A stretch of 7,044 nucleotides of DNA from Synechococcales cyanobacterium 340R_concoct_173_sub (GCA_025354065.1 JANXNM010000731.1:1-7044); one strand, 5' to 3'. Counted from the first letter of the stretch, positions 1 through 5,956 are shown. Numbers and translations: made by a program. Notes: generated by a model not told the origin, from the sequence alone.

Positions 1-332
1 AGGTCTCGGTTACTAGCAAACGCATTTACGCGGCGTAGACGTTGGGTCTTCGCACCACAATCAGCAGACCATCGAATCACAACGCCATACAACGGTTTAG
101 CAACGTCATTTTCAAGAAACGCATTATTGGGTTCAACAAATTCACGATATTCCCAATAGCTAACCGCTTGTCCTTTTTTCTGAATTGAATCTGTATCAAT
201 AAAAAATCCGTCTTTTGCTGCATTTTCCGTAACCTTAACCCAAGTGACAGCCATGGCACTCTGAGCCAGCGACATTGAACCGACGATCGCCAAACTCACG
301 GCGGTTAAAGATGGCAGTAGAGATTTGAACAT
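1..332 (-). CDS. Secreted Adhesin_E-like protein, partial (C-terminus beyond window)
   Basis: The frame is open from ATG at 332 to the window edge, giving 110 complete codons and no stop. Residues 1-28 form a clear signal peptide: MFKS, a hydrophobic core (LLPSLTAVSLAIVG), and an AMA cleavage motif at 26-28, so the product is exported. The mature part starts VTWVKV, then FFIDTDSI (43-50), a YWEYREF strand (59-65), LYGVVIRW (81-88) and a cysteine at 92 followed by basic residues. The order 'W-V-K-V, Y/F-x-I-D-x-x-S-I, polar strands, W-x-x-x-C' recalls the small secreted surface-adhesin-E-like fold. I infer that assignment from pattern memory and hold it loosely; no catalytic residues are visible. 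The start lies 54 bp after the stop of the upstream secreted TPR gene, so the two may be co-transcribed. No Shine-Dalgarno sequence is obvious. The reading frame and the secretion signal are well supported; the molecular function is unknown. Confidence 0.8.
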   Translation of the reverse strand, partial: MFKSLLPSLTAVSLAIVGSMSLAQSAMAVTWVKVTENAAKDGFFIDTDSIQKKGQAVSYWEYREFVEPNNAFLENDVAKPLYGVVIRWSADCGAKTQRLRRVNAFASNRD

Positions 333-386
333 ATTAGTAAGGATTGAGTTCACTGAATTGAAAGATACGGAAGCTAACTAGTCTAA

Positions 387-1199
387 CTACTTCGATTCAA
401 TATTCTGAATGGCAGTAGTTGCATAATTGTCGTTGGGGCGCTCATCCAGAGCACGACGAAAAAATAGCAAGGCTTTGGAAGAATCCTTTTTCTCATTAGC
501 TTGGTAGCCAGCTTGCATATATCGATCGTAAACAGTACTTCGACCCGCACTCACCGGAACAATTGTTGCAGGTTTTTTAGCCCCAGTTTGCTTGGCCGAT
601 TCGATTACAGGCTTTTTCTCCACTTTCATCTCAACCGGAGTTGCTCCGATCGAACTTGTTGAAGCGTTCTCGCCGGAATTCGTGGCGAAGGCTTTGCCCC
701 CATTTCGCTTTTGATAAGCTTTAAGAATCCGATCGGAGTAGGTGACAGTTTCCGGGATCGCGTAAGTATTTGCATCACCCGTACGCCACCACGATGACAC
801 GCGACGAATTGCTAACGCTTCATCATTATTAGCCGTTTGGTATTCAGTCTGAAATACCCCATTAACAATGCACGTCACAACTTTGGTCACAGCCTCAGGA
901 TCCCGATCGAAATCTTGGGGAGTCAATTCCCTCTGAAGACATTGCTTTGACCAAGGGCCAATGTTCCGTTCACTGATCCGCCAATCACTATGGAGCGTTT
1001 TCGGCTTACTGATAGACTGCTTCGCAACATCACGAAATGCCTCCACCAAAATTGTCACTTGTGTGGGGGTTACTTGAGCCTGCGCAGCAGACATGATTGA
1101 CATCGGGACCAATAGTGGTAGCGCAAGTAATGTTCGAGTTAATCCGGTTCTAAATTGAGCCATGGTCCAATGCGATCGCATAATTCCCATCCAAGACAT
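387..1199 (-). CDS. Secreted cyanobacterial hypothetical protein with C-terminal TPR
   Basis: This is a 270-residue protein. A hydrophobic segment at 23-38 ending in AQA (39-41) is a signal peptide, so it probably acts in the periplasm or envelope. Residues 43-160 form an uncharacterised globular domain with cysteines at 87 and 110 (a possible disulfide after export), a GPW at 81-83 and SSWW at 135-138. Residues 170-220 are a Ser/Thr/Lys/Pro-rich linker of low complexity. Residues 223-257 form one TPR-like helical pair (YDRYMQAGYQAN, then KALLFFRRALDERPNDNYA), probably a protein-interaction module. I do not recognise a specific family. The start is uncertain. ATG at 1199 has an AGGA about 9 bases upstream (1209-1212), while ATG at 1163 (MAQFRTGL, residue 13) gives a more typical signal peptide. 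The gene begins 48 bp after the glycosyltransferase stop, consistent with one operon. Confidence 0.85.
   Translation of the reverse strand: MSWMGIMRSHWTMAQFRTGLTRTLLALPLLVPMSIMSAAQAQVTPTQVTILVEAFRDVAKQSISKPKTLHSDWRISERNIGPWSKQCLQRELTPQDFDRDPEAVTKVVTCIVNGVFQTEYQTANNDEALAIRRVSSWWRTGDANTYAIPETVTYSDRILKAYQKRNGGKAFATNSGENASTSSIGATPVEMKVEKKPVIESAKQTGAKKPATIVPVSAGRSTVYDRYMQAGYQANEKKDSSKALLFFRRALDERPNDNYATTAIQNIESK
1172..1179. repeat. HIP1 octamer GCGATCGC
   Basis: This is the only full HIP1 octamer in the window. It lies inside the first codons of the secreted TPR gene, between its two candidate starts. HIP1 is the highly iterated palindrome of many cyanobacterial genomes, so it supports the taxonomic call and is not evidence of local regulation. 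Confidence 0.9.
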
Positions 1200-1247
1200 T
1201 CTAATTATTCCTAACGTGATGTATTCCTAGAGTAATGTAGACCAATC

Positions 1248-2855
1248 CTAGGCTCCTTGACTATTTTGCAACGGACGTGGGAAAGGTTTTAGAAGTTCCA
1301 CACCTTGGTAGACAAAGATTCGATTGATCTCATAGCCCCCCCGATCGAGGGGAATTTCACCAATCTTCTTCACCGTTTTAAAATATTCCCTATAGGTTGC
1401 TACAGAATTTTCCTTGATGTGCAGCTCTTGTGTGGTCAAGTATAACCCCGTCTTGCCCACCCAATCCTCATTGCGCGACCAGTACGCAAAGCCTCGCATA
1501 TCGTCAGGGTCAAAACAGGTCATAGGTTTAGGAAAAATCGGGTCGAGAGCCATAGCAAAATGGCCCGCCAAGTGATAGCGATTGCTGAATAGAAAATCCG
1601 ATTCTTGCAGTGCTTTTACCATTTCAGGTTGTTTGCGGAAATTTTGACGCAATTGAACTACATCTAGAAGTTGGGTTGATGGATCTGATGCGATCGGAAC
1701 TAATCCCCCAAACATTGTATTTTGGCTCGGTTTTTGAGCAATTCCGAAACTAATATGGCCCAAGGTAATCCCTAAAATAATTGGAATGGCGATCGTGCAC
1801 CCAGTCAGCCAACGTCGGGTAATATTCGGTGTTTTTTGTTGCCAAATTGCCACACGACAAGCTAACAACAGCGTCGCGATGAACCAACCCGGCATTGTCC
1901 AAGTGGGTAAAACCTGACGATATCCACCCACAAACGTAAAGATCAAAATCACTGGAGCTGATAGCCACAAAACTAGGCGCTGTTTAAGCAGAAAATCCGG
2001 TTCCACTTCCCGTCGTCGTCGGTTAAACGGACTTCGTAATTGATGCAAAAGCGATCGGGCCGTCACCCAAATTAATGGCACGCCCAAGAAGGGGAACAAA
2101 TATAAACTCTGCACGCCCAAGGCTTCGATCGCCCGCACAATACTATATTGCGTCGCCGGAACACTCCGTCCCGCTTGGAAGGTGAATGATTCCCAGTTAT
2201 GGTTTGCATTCCACACCACAACAGGAGCGATCGTCATTCCAAAGCCCAATAGCCCCAGCAGCATCCAAGGCGAGGTCAATGCCTTGCGAAAGGGCGGCGC
2301 GGTCAAACAAAATCCGACTAATCCTGCACCCAACAACAAGCCGTGATATTTACTCAAACAAGCCATGCCCACCAGCACCGAGATAATCGCCAGTCGGTAG
2401 GTAGGCCTGTAATTTTCAGACGGTCCAGAGCCGAAAAACTCCTCGACGGCTCCCCACAGAACCGCCACCCAAAAAAACATCAACGGCACATCTGGAAGAG
2501 TCAATGTCCCAAAGGCAACGATAAAAATTGGAATTAAGGAAGCCAAAATCAACGTCAATTTACCAATGCGTTCATCGAAAAGACGACGAGCCGCATGATA
2601 CAAAATCGCCAAGGTTGCCGTATGAATCAGCAATGTTCCAATGCGAATGGTGAACTGAGAAACCGTCTCAGAACTCAACCACAGCCCGATTGCAGTAGTA
2701 ATGGCCACAAGGGGAGGATGGTCAAAAAAGCTCCAGTTCGGGTTTTGCGTATAAATGTAGTAGTAGGCTTCGTCGTAACCTGGTGGCAGCCACAGGGCAA
2801 TCATTCCTCGCACGAGTAGCCCCAGTCCCAGTATCCACAGTACAGATCTATTCAT
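1248..2855 (-). CDS. Glycosyltransferase family 39-type (PMT/ArnT-like) integral membrane protein
   Basis: This is a 535-residue polytopic membrane protein. It matches the GT-C superfamily (PMT_2-type, related to protein O-mannosyltransferase and ArnT), which moves a sugar from a polyprenyl-phosphate donor to an acceptor on the outer face of the membrane. After the first membrane segment (about 4-22) comes the acidic loop GYDEAYYY with D28-E29, the expected catalytic/metal-binding position. FFDHPPL (43-49) and LPDVPL (120-125) follow, both typical of the family. Many hydrophobic segments continue to about residue 370, including 66-88, 100-118, 155-185, 197-215, 296-312, 322-338 and 352-370. 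Residues 375-535 are a soluble C-terminal domain containing an SKYHG-type loop only upstream (168-172). The ATG overlaps the hydrolase stop in an ATGA junction, with GAGG four bases before it (2860-2863), so translational coupling is likely. Sugar donor and acceptor cannot be read from sequence. The length is normal for the family. Confidence 0.93.
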   Translation of the reverse strand: MNRSVLWILGLGLLVRGMIALWLPPGYDEAYYYIYTQNPNWSFFDHPPLVAITTAIGLWLSSETVSQFTIRIGTLLIHTATLAILYHAARRLFDERIGKLTLILASLIPIFIVAFGTLTLPDVPLMFFWVAVLWGAVEEFFGSGPSENYRPTYRLAIISVLVGMACLSKYHGLLLGAGLVGFCLTAPPFRKALTSPWMLLGLLGFGMTIAPVVVWNANHNWESFTFQAGRSVPATQYSIVRAIEALGVQSLYLFPFLGVPLIWVTARSLLHQLRSPFNRRRREVEPDFLLKQRLVLWLSAPVILIFTFVGGYRQVLPTWTMPGWFIATLLLACRVAIWQQKTPNITRRWLTGCTIAIPIILGITLGHISFGIAQKPSQNTMFGGLVPIASDPSTQLLDVVQLRQNFRKQPEMVKALQESDFLFSNRYHLAGHFAMALDPIFPKPMTCFDPDDMRGFAYWSRNEDWVGKTGLYLTTQELHIKENSVATYREYFKTVKKIGEIPLDRGGYEINRIFVYQGVELLKPFPRPLQNSQGA

Positions 2856-3805
2856 CTGGCCTCAACCCGAATGTCGTCACTGAATTCATGCATTAATGCA
2901 TCGCGGATTTGTTGAGCTACAGCATCAGGATGTTCGACCATGGCCAAATGACCACAGTTCTCTAATTCCAACACATTCTCTCCGCAATGCTTAAATAGCG
3001 CATGGAAACTGGCTAAGTGTCGCACATACCGAGGCTCCATGATCTTATCTTGCTGACCTGCGATGAAGTAAACAGGTTGATTTAATTCTGACAAGATCTG
3101 TGGCAATCGATGAACTTCGGCCTCTGTGGTGGAGCTAAGCAAGCTCTCACGGGCCGCGATCGAATCGGCCACAATGAAGTCTACAAGCCTTTGACGGCCC
3201 ATTCCCAGGCCAATGGGCTGAATTACCGACGCGCGGGCAAACAAATAGTCGAGTCCAGGAAATTTCAGCATCCAGGGCGATCGGAACTTTAGAATTTGCT
3301 GTCCTGCATTGCGGAACTTCTCAAACTCTTCTTTTAAATAAATACCACCGCCAGCATTTACACAAGTTACCCCCGCAACCCGGTTCCCCATTTTGTGGGC
3401 GGCCCAAAGCGCAATACTACCGCCCAAGGAGTGACCCACTAGCCATACCCGTGAAATCCCCAATTTGTTGAGAATCTCTTCTAAATCTTGAGCATAAGCC
3501 GCCAAGGTATAATTTTCAGGAGGTAAATAAGAGTCAGGCGTGACTGTTTTTTCAGTTAACAACGACTCACCAAAGCCTCTCAAATCGTAGGCTAGGCAGG
3601 AAAATCTCTCTAGTTGCTGAATTACGGGTCGCCAATACGCTCGACTTAGAAGCCAACCATGAATAAACACTATGGTAATGGGTTCAGGCGATTTAGTTTT
3701 AGGCGGTTTAGCGTCAGGGTGGGTGCGGATAGGGTTGTTATGAGTGTCGTCGGGTTGGGTGCGATCGTAATGATGCTCAATACCCCGAACAATTAACTTC
3801 ATCAT
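2852..3805 (-). CDS. Alpha/beta-fold hydrolase
   Basis: This is a 317-residue single-domain alpha/beta hydrolase. FIHGW (47-51) supplies the oxyanion-hole loop, YDLRGFGES (73-81) is the usual second strand and turn, and GHSLGG (124-129) is the nucleophile elbow with Ser126. Asp253 in GQQDKI and His286 in CGHLAMVEHP complete a plausible triad. There is no signal peptide or membrane segment, so it is probably cytoplasmic. The substrate is unknown; esters, lipids or haloalkane-like compounds are all possible for the fold. Residues 14-41, between the first strand and FIHGW, are an unusually long Pro/Asp/His/Thr-rich spacer containing two similar RT(Q/H)PD units. The start could be Met1 (3805) or Met2 (3802). 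There is no clear Shine-Dalgarno sequence, and an inverted repeat sits directly before the start. The stop overlaps the glycosyltransferase start by 4 bases, suggesting linked function, perhaps in lipid-linked or envelope metabolism (inference). Confidence 0.93.
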   Translation of the reverse strand: MMKLIVRGIEHHYDRTQPDDTHNNPIRTHPDAKPPKTKSPEPITIVFIHGWLLSRAYWRPVIQQLERFSCLAYDLRGFGESLLTEKTVTPDSYLPPENYTLAAYAQDLEEILNKLGISRVWLVGHSLGGSIALWAAHKMGNRVAGVTCVNAGGGIYLKEEFEKFRNAGQQILKFRSPWMLKFPGLDYLFARASVIQPIGLGMGRQRLVDFIVADSIAARESLLSSTTEAEVHRLPQILSELNQPVYFIAGQQDKIMEPRYVRHLASFHALFKHCGENVLELENCGHLAMVEHPDAVAQQIRDALMHEFSDDIRVEAR

Positions 3806-3806
3806 G

Positions 3807-3837
3807 ATATGGCACAGTTCAATTCACAGCGCCATAT
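3807..3837. repeat. 7-bp inverted repeat before the hydrolase start
   Basis: ATATGGC (3807-3813) and GCCATAT (3831-3837) are exact inverted copies separated by 17 bases. On the minus-strand transcript the stem would end one base before the hydrolase AUG. It could be an RNA hairpin limiting ribosome access or a protein-binding site. It is not a terminator, because no T-run follows on either strand. Confidence 0.4.
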
Positions 3838-3856
3838 AATCCTAACGCGGATTAGG
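3837..3856. repeat. Overlapping inverted repeats in the ACT-hydrolase gap
   Basis: TAATCC (3837-3842) pairs with GGATTA (3849-3854), and CCTAA (3841-3845) pairs with TTAGG (3852-3856), each around a 6-base loop. These are two mutually exclusive small stems in the 88-bp gap between the tandem-ACT gene and the hydrolase. They could be an operator for a separate hydrolase promoter or a chance AT-rich structure. No convincing -35/-10 pair was found on the minus strand here. Confidence 0.25.
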
Positions 3857-3893
3857 GACGCACTACCTTATGGAATTCTAAACTTAGGGGATT

Positions 3894-4619
3894 CTAAAAT
3901 TGTCGGCCTAGCAATCGTTGTCGGACTCCCTCAGCGATTTTTTGACCTAAATACTCTGGAATTAAGTTTTCATTCGGACCCAATAAATACAAAATCAAGC
4001 GCGTTCGCCCTCGCCATACCAATAGATTTGCATTCACCACCAGTAAATCTTCCTGCCAAATCGCATACATCACTTTATAAAAAAGACCGGGTTGGTTATC
4101 GGCTTCAATCAAAAGTGCTGGAAGATGAAAAACAGGATCCACATAGAATTCAGTTTCAACTTGTTCTAATCCTGCGTCCAAATTAAATTCGACCGCCAGC
4201 ATTTCTTCCACCTCAAAGCGTCCTGCCAACGCCTCCCGAATGGCTCGACAGACGTTTTCTGATGTTTTTTCGGTGAGTGCTTTGCCACTACGGGAAACAA
4301 TTAGCTTAATGAACACCAGCATCGGCGGACAAATTTGCCCATAAAGGCTCAAGCTATGAATCGTCAGACCATAGGCCGCCAATACCCCAAAAATATCGCT
4401 GAGAAGAAAAGATTGGTTACGGTAAGCAAAGTGAAGGGCGCTTTTTGTACCTTCGGGCTTCATCTCAATAATGGTCTGACGGGTGCGGTAAAGCTGATAG
4501 GCAAGGCGAAGATTTTGCAGTTGGATTTCACTGCTGACAAATTGCTCATAGAATTGTGGAAACGCCCGATTGAAGCGCTTCAGAAGTTCCAATGTTGTTG
4601 GTTTCAGACCCAGAGCCAT
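3894..4619 (-). CDS. Tandem ACT-domain protein (GlnD C-terminal-like), cyanobacterial
   Basis: This is a 241-residue soluble protein with no signal peptide. Residues 1-50 are a helical leader (LELLKRFNRAFPQFYEQF, then LQNLRLAYQLYRTRQ). Residues 60-140 fit an ACT-like beta-alpha-beta unit: LHFAYRNQSFLLSDIFGVLAAYGL, IHSLSLYG, VFIKLIV, then a helix with CRAIREAL. Residues 164-235 form a second unit, with LLIEADNQPGLFYKVMYAIW, VVNANLLVW, RLILYLL and a final helix. The D-x-P-G-L-(F/L)-x-x-(V/I) signature at 174-183 is typical of ACT domains in GlnD and in plant ACR proteins. ACT domains usually bind amino acids or similar small ligands, so a sensory role is plausible. The nucleotidyltransferase and HD domains of GlnD are absent, so it cannot uridylylate PII on its own. 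The gene is divergent from the GNAT gene and lies 88 bp upstream of the hydrolase. Ligand and partner are unknown. Confidence 0.88.
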   Translation of the reverse strand: MALGLKPTTLELLKRFNRAFPQFYEQFVSSEIQLQNLRLAYQLYRTRQTIIEMKPEGTKSALHFAYRNQSFLLSDIFGVLAAYGLTIHSLSLYGQICPPMLVFIKLIVSRSGKALTEKTSENVCRAIREALAGRFEVEEMLAVEFNLDAGLEQVETEFYVDPVFHLPALLIEADNQPGLFYKVMYAIWQEDLLVVNANLLVWRGRTRLILYLLGPNENLIPEYLGQKIAEGVRQRLLGRQF

Positions 4620-4701
4620 AGCGAAAATTGTATTTTTGGAACTGTGCTAACCCTAACAATGCCCTAATCTGGACTAATGTATTCGATTTTTACAGAGCCT
4701 A

Positions 4702-4707
4702 ATTATA
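4702..4707 (-). promoter_or_regulatory. Candidate -10 box for the tandem-ACT gene
   Basis: The minus strand reads TATAAT here, 82 bases before the ATG at 4619. Seventeen bases further upstream the -35 position reads TGAATA (4725-4730), a weak match to TTGACA. It is the best minus-strand candidate in the divergent region, but the -35 is poor, so this remains a prediction. Confidence 0.4.
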
Positions 4708-4755
4708 GATCGATCGTCAAATAATATTCACCCCCTGTAGCACCCCATCCCGAGA

Positions 4756-4761
4756 TATAAT
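4756..4761 (+). promoter_or_regulatory. Candidate -10 box for the GNAT gene
   Basis: A perfect TATAAT lies 37 bases before the ATG at 4799, which would give a leader of about 30 bases. No good -35 is present at 16-18 bases upstream (the 17-base position reads CCCTGT), so it may need an activator or may be -10-driven. No Shine-Dalgarno sequence precedes the start codon. Confidence 0.45.
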
Positions 4762-4798
4762 AAGTTCTAGTTCATTTCGTGCTTTGTGCTGCGTCCGC

Positions 4799-5320
4799 AT
4801 GGGTTTTTGGAAAAGCTTGTTCAGTGGAGGTTCATCTGATGTCTCAACTGCCTCTTCGGCAACAATTGAGAACTATACGGTCATAGGTGATGACGATCGG
4901 GCAGCCCGTATTTTTTTCAGCACTGAACGAGAAATTGATCTATACGAGTTAGAAGAGTTATGCGATGCGGTCGGTTGGGCACGTCGTCCATTGCGCAAGG
5001 TCAAGAAGGCCATGCAGCACAGTTTTTTGGTTACGTCGATGTGGGAACAGCGGGGTGTCAAACGCCGAATGATCGGGTTTGCTCGGGCCACTTCTGATCA
5101 TGCTTTCAATGCGACGATTTGGGATGTTGTGGTGCATCCAGATTACCAAAGCAAAGGCTATGGCAAAGCGCTGATGAAATTCACGATTAAAAAACTGAGA
5201 AATGAAGACATCAGCAACATCACCTTGTTTGCGGATCCTCAAGTGGTGATTTTTTATAAGAACATGGGATTTGTCCCCGACCCAGAAGGAATTAAAGGTA
5301 TGTTTTGGTATCCCGAATGA
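4799..5320 (+). CDS. GNAT family N-acetyltransferase, cyanobacterial/plastid (Ycf52/NSI) type
   Basis: This 173-residue protein transfers an acetyl group from acetyl-CoA to an amine. The acetyl-CoA-binding loop is Q117-S-K-G-Y-G-K-A124, matching the (Q/R)xxGx(G/A) signature. It follows the strand [12 protein letters not shown] (105-116) and is followed by a helix and the strand [11 protein letters not shown] (138-148). FYKNMGF (152-158) and [12 protein letters not shown] (161-172) are very close to what I recall of plant chloroplast acetyltransferases (NSI/GNAT, also reported as serotonin N-acetyltransferase) and red-algal plastid Ycf52. Those act on protein lysines, protein N-termini or arylamines, so the exact substrate here is open. 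Residues 1-27 are a variable Ser/Gly-rich leader. I chose ATG at 4799 ([11 protein letters not shown]) over TTG at 4784: the five-codon extension (MCCVR) looks non-coding and TTG is a rare start. The gene stands alone, divergent from the ACT gene and convergent with DUF4332. Confidence 0.93.
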   Translation: MGFWKSLFSGGSSDVSTASSATIENYTVIGDDDRAARIFFSTEREIDLYELEELCDAVGWARRPLRKVKKAMQHSFLVTSMWEQRGVKRRMIGFARATSDHAFNATIWDVVVHPDYQSKGYGKALMKFTIKKLRNEDISNITLFADPQVVIFYKNMGFVPDPEGIKGMFWYPE

Positions 5321-5412
5321 CTGACTGACGCGGATTTCGCGATTATGGTGGCGCTTAATAAAATCAATGAATAACCGAGAAGTTTTAGGTCACCTCCTGG
5401 TTGAGTGTTGAG
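5321..5412. other. Convergent intergenic gap, no clear terminator
   Basis: These 92 bases separate the converging GNAT and DUF4332 stops. The only stem noticed is CGCG (5329-5332) with CGCG (5338-5341) around a five-base loop, with no following T-run on either strand. Termination here may be factor-dependent or use structure I cannot recognise by eye. Confidence 0.4.
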
Positions 5413-5841
5413 TTAAGAGCGTTGGGTTAAAAGTTTTGCTTGCTGGATCCAAACTCCAATTTGTCCCGCATCTGGGCATCGATCGGAACTTTGAAAGGTC
5501 GCCACTTGAAGCTTTAGGATTTGTCGATGAAGTTGTCCGGCAGGCATCAGTGCTAATTGGTTAAGCGTTGCAACTCCTGCATGAAGAACGAGTCCGGCAA
5601 ATTGACAGCCGATCGTTGGCACGCGCGCTAAATCTGCTAGAGCAACCCATTTTTGAAGGTAGCGTAACTGGATTCCCGATCGTCCAGCTAAGTCCGTTTG
5701 ACCCGGTTTAGTGGCAGCTTGACGCAATAGTCCAAAGGTTGTGGTGATCTCGAATTCGGCCAAACGGTCAAGATCGGTTTGGGTCAAGCCGGGGAGATTC
5801 TTCAAAGACCAATTGGCTGATTTTAAAGGAGTCGATGGCAT
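5413..5841 (-). CDS. DUF4332-like helix-hairpin-helix protein
   Basis: This is a 142-residue soluble protein with two helix-hairpin-helix-like units. The first, around residues 12-42, begins WSLKNLPGLTQTDLDRLAEF and continues EITTTFGLLRQA. The second, around 66-98, reads VALADLARVPTIGCQFAGLV then HAGVATLNQLA. The pattern 'L-ARV-x-x-IG-x-x-x-A-x-L-HAGV-x-T-x-x-x-LA' is the one I associate with DUF4332 proteins, common in cyanobacteria. Such repeats often contact DNA or RNA without sequence specificity, but no function is established for this group and no catalytic residue is visible. Cysteines are at 79 and 122. ATG at 5841 is the only sensible start; no Shine-Dalgarno sequence is visible. The gene is divergent from the methyltransferase across a 115-bp region with a palindrome, and convergent with the GNAT gene 92 bp away. 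Confidence 0.82.
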   Translation of the reverse strand: MPSTPLKSANWSLKNLPGLTQTDLDRLAEFEITTTFGLLRQAATKPGQTDLAGRSGIQLRYLQKWVALADLARVPTIGCQFAGLVLHAGVATLNQLALMPAGQLHRQILKLQVATFQSSDRCPDAGQIGVWIQQAKLLTQRS

Positions 5842-5874
5842 GATTGTCGAGATTGGGTCACAGAATTCGATCGC

Positions 5875-5890
5875 TAAATTAGCTAATTTA
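5875..5890. promoter_or_regulatory. Perfect 16-bp palindrome in the divergent intergenic region
   Basis: TAAATTAGCTAATTTA reads identically on both strands. It lies 34 bases upstream of the DUF4332 ATG and directly beside a candidate minus-strand -10 box (TACAAT, 5891-5896), so the predicted DUF4332 start of transcription falls inside it. A dimeric repressor or regulator site is the natural reading. AT-rich sequence makes chance palindromes somewhat more likely. Confidence 0.45.
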
Positions 5891-5896
5891 ATTGTA
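5891..5896 (-). promoter_or_regulatory. Candidate -10 box for the DUF4332 gene
   Basis: The minus strand reads TACAAT, 49 bases before the ATG at 5841. No recognisable -35 lies 16-18 bases upstream, so support rests on the hexamer, its position and the adjacent palindrome. Confidence 0.3.
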
Positions 5897-5917
5897 AGGG
5901 GGGATGACGCTCAAAGA

Positions 5918-5923
5918 TAGAAT
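5918..5923 (+). promoter_or_regulatory. Candidate -10 box for the methyltransferase gene
   Basis: TAGAAT lies 33 bases before the ATG at 5957. The nearest TTG-type hexamer is TTGTAA at 5892-5897, 20 bases upstream and therefore too far for an ideal spacer. This is a weak candidate. The second copy of the 12-bp repeat would lie in the 5' leader of this transcript. Confidence 0.25.
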
Positions 5924-5956
5924 TAACGATGCAGCCTAATTTAATTGAGCTAAAAA

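Larger units (their letters stand above)
5883..5947. repeat. 12-bp direct repeat, two copies 53 bp apart
   Basis: CTAATTTAATTG occurs at 5883-5894 and again at 5936-5947. The first copy includes the right half of the 16-bp palindrome; the second ends nine bases before the methyltransferase ATG. The 53-bp offset is close to five helical turns, placing both copies on the same DNA face, which would suit cooperative protein binding (inference). Confidence 0.5.

Noticed and set aside
77..259. Minus-strand open frame of 60 codons
   Set aside because: It overlaps the signal-peptide gene 1-332 in another frame and its product is low-complexity and basic, unlike a real protein.
3835..3840. Plus-strand TATAAT in the ACT-hydrolase gap
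   Set aside because: No plus-strand gene follows; any transcript would be antisense to the ACT gene, and no -35 element is evident.
3875..3898. Direct repeat ATTCTAAA, two copies 16 bases apart
   Set aside because: Short and AT-rich, the second copy overlaps the ACT stop codon, and nothing else supports a function.
3809..4186. Plus-strand open frame of 125 codons
   Set aside because: It lies antisense to the tandem-ACT gene, has no recognisable domain, and has no promoter-start arrangement; the minus-strand frame has clear ACT features.
4335..4667. Plus-strand open frame of 110 codons
   Set aside because: Antisense to the N-terminal half of the ACT gene; composition looks like a reverse-frame shadow.
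4679..4693. Possible NtcA site (GTA...TAC) upstream of the ACT gene
   Set aside because: The spacer is nine bases, not the eight of the NtcA consensus, and it lies downstream of the candidate -10 box, not in an activator position.
4677..4724. Tiny plus-strand open frame of 15 codons in the divergent region
   Set aside because: No ribosome-binding site or supporting features; such short frames are expected by chance.
5329..5341. Possible terminator stem between the GNAT and DUF4332 genes
   Set aside because: Only four base pairs and no T-run on either strand.
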